Shown here one piece after another: positions 62,576-64,000 of a stretch of DNA of 64,000 nt. Origin of the DNA: Dyadobacter koreensis. Lineage in GTDB: Bacteria > Bacteroidota > Bacteroidia > Cytophagales > Spirosomataceae. Each line of letters starts with the position of its first letter. Positions within the stretch are counted from its first letter, which is position 1. Under the pieces are notes generated by a model. It did not search any database. It was not told the DNA's origin and saw nothing but the letters and a program-made list of their open reading frames with translations. The position numbers and the translations under genes were made by a program. The stretch lies in the NCBI RefSeq assembly GCF_900108855.1, contig NZ_FNXY01000008.1, forward strand, positions 47,603-111,602, given 5' to 3'.

Positions 62576-63865
62576 ATGAAGAGAAATAATATGCGTAAAC
62601 ATGTGAATGCCGAAGCCCCCTCATTAGCGCTGACAGAAGAATATAAATTACACACCTTAGCCAACGGGATTCGCATTGCACATAAACAAGTTCCTTACAC
62701 GCAGATTGCGCACGTAGGAATCATGCTTGATATCGGAAGCCGCGATGAACAGCCTCATCAACAGGGACTGGCTCATTTTTGGGAACATATGGCTTTCAAG
62801 GGGACTGAAAAACGTAGTTCATATCATATTATCAACCGTCTTGAAAATGTTGGCGGTGAACTTAACGCGTATACAACCAAAGAAAAAATTTGTTTTCACG
62901 CGTCTGTTCTGGATGATCATTTTGACAAAGCGCTGGATTTATTAGCGGATATTGCCTTCCATTCAGTTTTTCCGGACAAACAGATTGAGCGGGAGCGAAA
63001 TGTGATTATTGAAGAGATGTCGATGTATAACGACTCTCCGGAAGATGCGATCCAGGACGACTTTGATCAGCTGGTTTTCGCGAATCACGCGCTTGGGAAT
63101 AACATTCTTGGTACACCGGATACCGTTAATTCCTTTGGGCGCGAAGAGCTTTTCCAGTTTATAAATGAAAATCTCGATACAGAACAAATTGTTGTTTCTT
63201 CTGTAAGCCGTTTGCCTTTTGCAAAAGTAGTTCGTGTTGCAGAAAAATATCTTGGTAATATTCCTCATAAAAAAACAACGAGAATTCGTCAGGCTCCCGG
63301 TCTTTACACACCTATTATTCAGGAGAAAGAACGCTCGATCACGCAGGCACAATGTGCTATGGGACAACCTGCGTATGCGCTGGGTGACGATAAGCGTTTG
63401 CCGTTTTTTATGTTGGTGAATTTGCTTGGCGGGCCGGGAATGAATTCGCGCTTTAATTTATCCTTGCGTGAAAAATACGGGTTTGTTTATTCAATCGAGG
63501 CGAATTACACGCCGTATCTTGATACCGGATTTTTAGGGATATTCTTCGGAACAGAGCAAAAACAACTGGCCAGAAGTATTTCTTTGATCAATAAAGAATT
63601 AAAAAGAATCCGGGAAATTCCATTGACAACTTCTCAGCTTCATCAGACGAAAGTCCAGCTGATGGGACAATTGGCGATGTCGGAAGAGAGTAATATGAGT
63701 TTCATGCTGATGATGGCCAAAAGTTTGCTTGATACCGGTCGCGTGGATTCTTTACCGGAAATATTTACAGAGATTCAGGAAATTACTTCGGAACAATTAC
63801 AATCGATAGCACAGGAAATGTTTAATCCTGAGAATTTTAGTTATCTGACATTTATTCCCGAATAA
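62576..63865 (+). CDS. M16-family zinc metallopeptidase (pitrilysin/insulinase)
   Basis: 429 residues, the size of single-chain M16B peptidases. The inverted zinc motif HxxEH reads HFWEH (about residues 64-68), with the third ligand Glu in NVIIEEMSMY about 75 residues on. No signal peptide, so cytosolic. The C-terminal half (QAQCAMGQPAYALGDDKRLPFFMLVNLLGGPGMNSRFNLSLREKYGFVYSIEANYTPY) contains the R/Y pair that closes the catalytic clamshell, so both half-domains are present. A terminator follows. The substrate may be short peptides. Confidence 0.95.
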   Translation: MKRNNMRKHVNAEAPSLALTEEYKLHTLANGIRIAHKQVPYTQIAHVGIMLDIGSRDEQPHQQGLAHFWEHMAFKGTEKRSSYHIINRLENVGGELNAYTTKEKICFHASVLDDHFDKALDLLADIAFHSVFPDKQIERERNVIIEEMSMYNDSPEDAIQDDFDQLVFANHALGNNILGTPDTVNSFGREELFQFINENLDTEQIVVSSVSRLPFAKVVRVAEKYLGNIPHKKTTRIRQAPGLYTPIIQEKERSITQAQCAMGQPAYALGDDKRLPFFMLVNLLGGPGMNSRFNLSLREKYGFVYSIEANYTPYLDTGFLGIFFGTEQKQLARSISLINKELKRIREIPLTTSQLHQTKVQLMGQLAMSEESNMSFMLMMAKSLLDTGRVDSLPEIFTEIQEITSEQLQSIAQEMFNPENFSYLTFIPE

Positions 63866-63893
63866 TTCGGGGTCTTTTTAAGAATATTGATCT

Positions 63894-63925
63894 AAAAAGT
63901 CATTCGTTTCGACGGATGACTTTTT
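63894..63925 (+). terminator. Terminator after the M16 peptidase
   Basis: Arms 63894-63906 and 63913-63925 pair with one G-U around TTTCGA, with a T tail. Confidence 0.85.
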
Positions 63926-63977
63926 TCTTAAAATAGAAATAATTTATTGGTGACAACTCATGAAATGACCTCACGAA

Positions 63978-63995
63978 ACGTTCCGATTGGAACGT
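63978..63995. repeat. Short hairpin ACGTTCC-GATT-GGAACGT at the window end
   Basis: A perfect 7-bp inverted repeat with a 4-base loop. No associated gene is visible before the window ends; it could belong to a downstream operator, repeat or mobile-element end. Confidence 0.35.
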
Positions 63996-64000
63996 ACATT

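Noticed and set aside
1..64000. CRISPR array, tRNA, rRNA, prophage or intact insertion sequence
   Set aside because: No regularly spaced direct repeats, no cloverleaf or rRNA sequence, and no transposase or phage gene was recognised by reading the window.

Overview
The window reads as chromosomal DNA of a Bacteroidota bacterium, most likely Cytophagales (Dyadobacter/Spirosomaceae-like). The grounds are: TonB-dependent receptors with N-terminal carboxypeptidase-regulatory domains, a lipoprotein with an acidic run after the lipobox cysteine, an HmuY/HmuR haem locus, a long type-2 isoleucyl-tRNA synthetase, DUF6934 and DUF4230 proteins, weak or absent Shine-Dalgarno sequences, and promoter-like TTTG / TAnnTTTG pairs in place of E. 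coli-type boxes. Genus is inferred from style of content, not from a marker gene. No rRNA, tRNA, CRISPR array, phage or intact insertion sequence was seen.

Layout. 1-2024: 3' part of a tail-specific protease. 2128-8609 (minus): tripartite RND efflux operon behind a small secreted protein. 9044-12594 (minus): two-gene heterodimeric ABC exporter with one degenerate ATP site. 12854-13894: a GNAT acetyltransferase fused to a membrane-anchored SRPBCC domain. 13990-18354 (minus): haem-uptake locus (TonB receptor plus two HmuY-like proteins) with a palindrome between the promoter elements. 18559-21369 (minus): YceI, small conserved proteins, a DUF1003 protein whose start codon lies in a long hairpin, a VOC protein and an AraC regulator. 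21804-29110: JmjC-like cupin, uvrB, a ParE-type toxin/antitoxin pair, a deoxynucleotidase divergent from a DeoR regulator, an SDR, and a cassette of a DUF6934 gene with two related tiny genes.

29279-45892: ileS (altered HIGH motif), a GH16 glucanase, a bile-acid/Na+ symporter homologue, DUF4230, a glutamine-synthetase-like/SDR/aldehyde dehydrogenase cluster resembling amine catabolism, lysA, pyrF, rfbC, a DJ-1/PfpI protein, and a four-gene operon (Cys-tailed small protein, multi-pass membrane protein, histidine kinase, response regulator). 46000-46260 holds a candidate small RNA: inverted repeat, promoter-like elements and an orphan terminator. 46448-50733: secreted protein, SelW-like protein, Hsp20, small unknown protein, metG.

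50916-58741 is the most unusual accessory block: three paralogous carboxymuconolactone-decarboxylase/AhpD-like proteins arranged around a TonB receptor, an MFS transporter and a DUF3179 protein, all on the plus strand. It looks like an uptake-plus-redox module of unknown substrate and is the best candidate for an undescribed system. The window closes with an epimerase, a TPR protein, a heptosyltransferase-family glycosyltransferase and an M16 zinc peptidase. Convergent genes are mostly separated by strong hairpin terminators.
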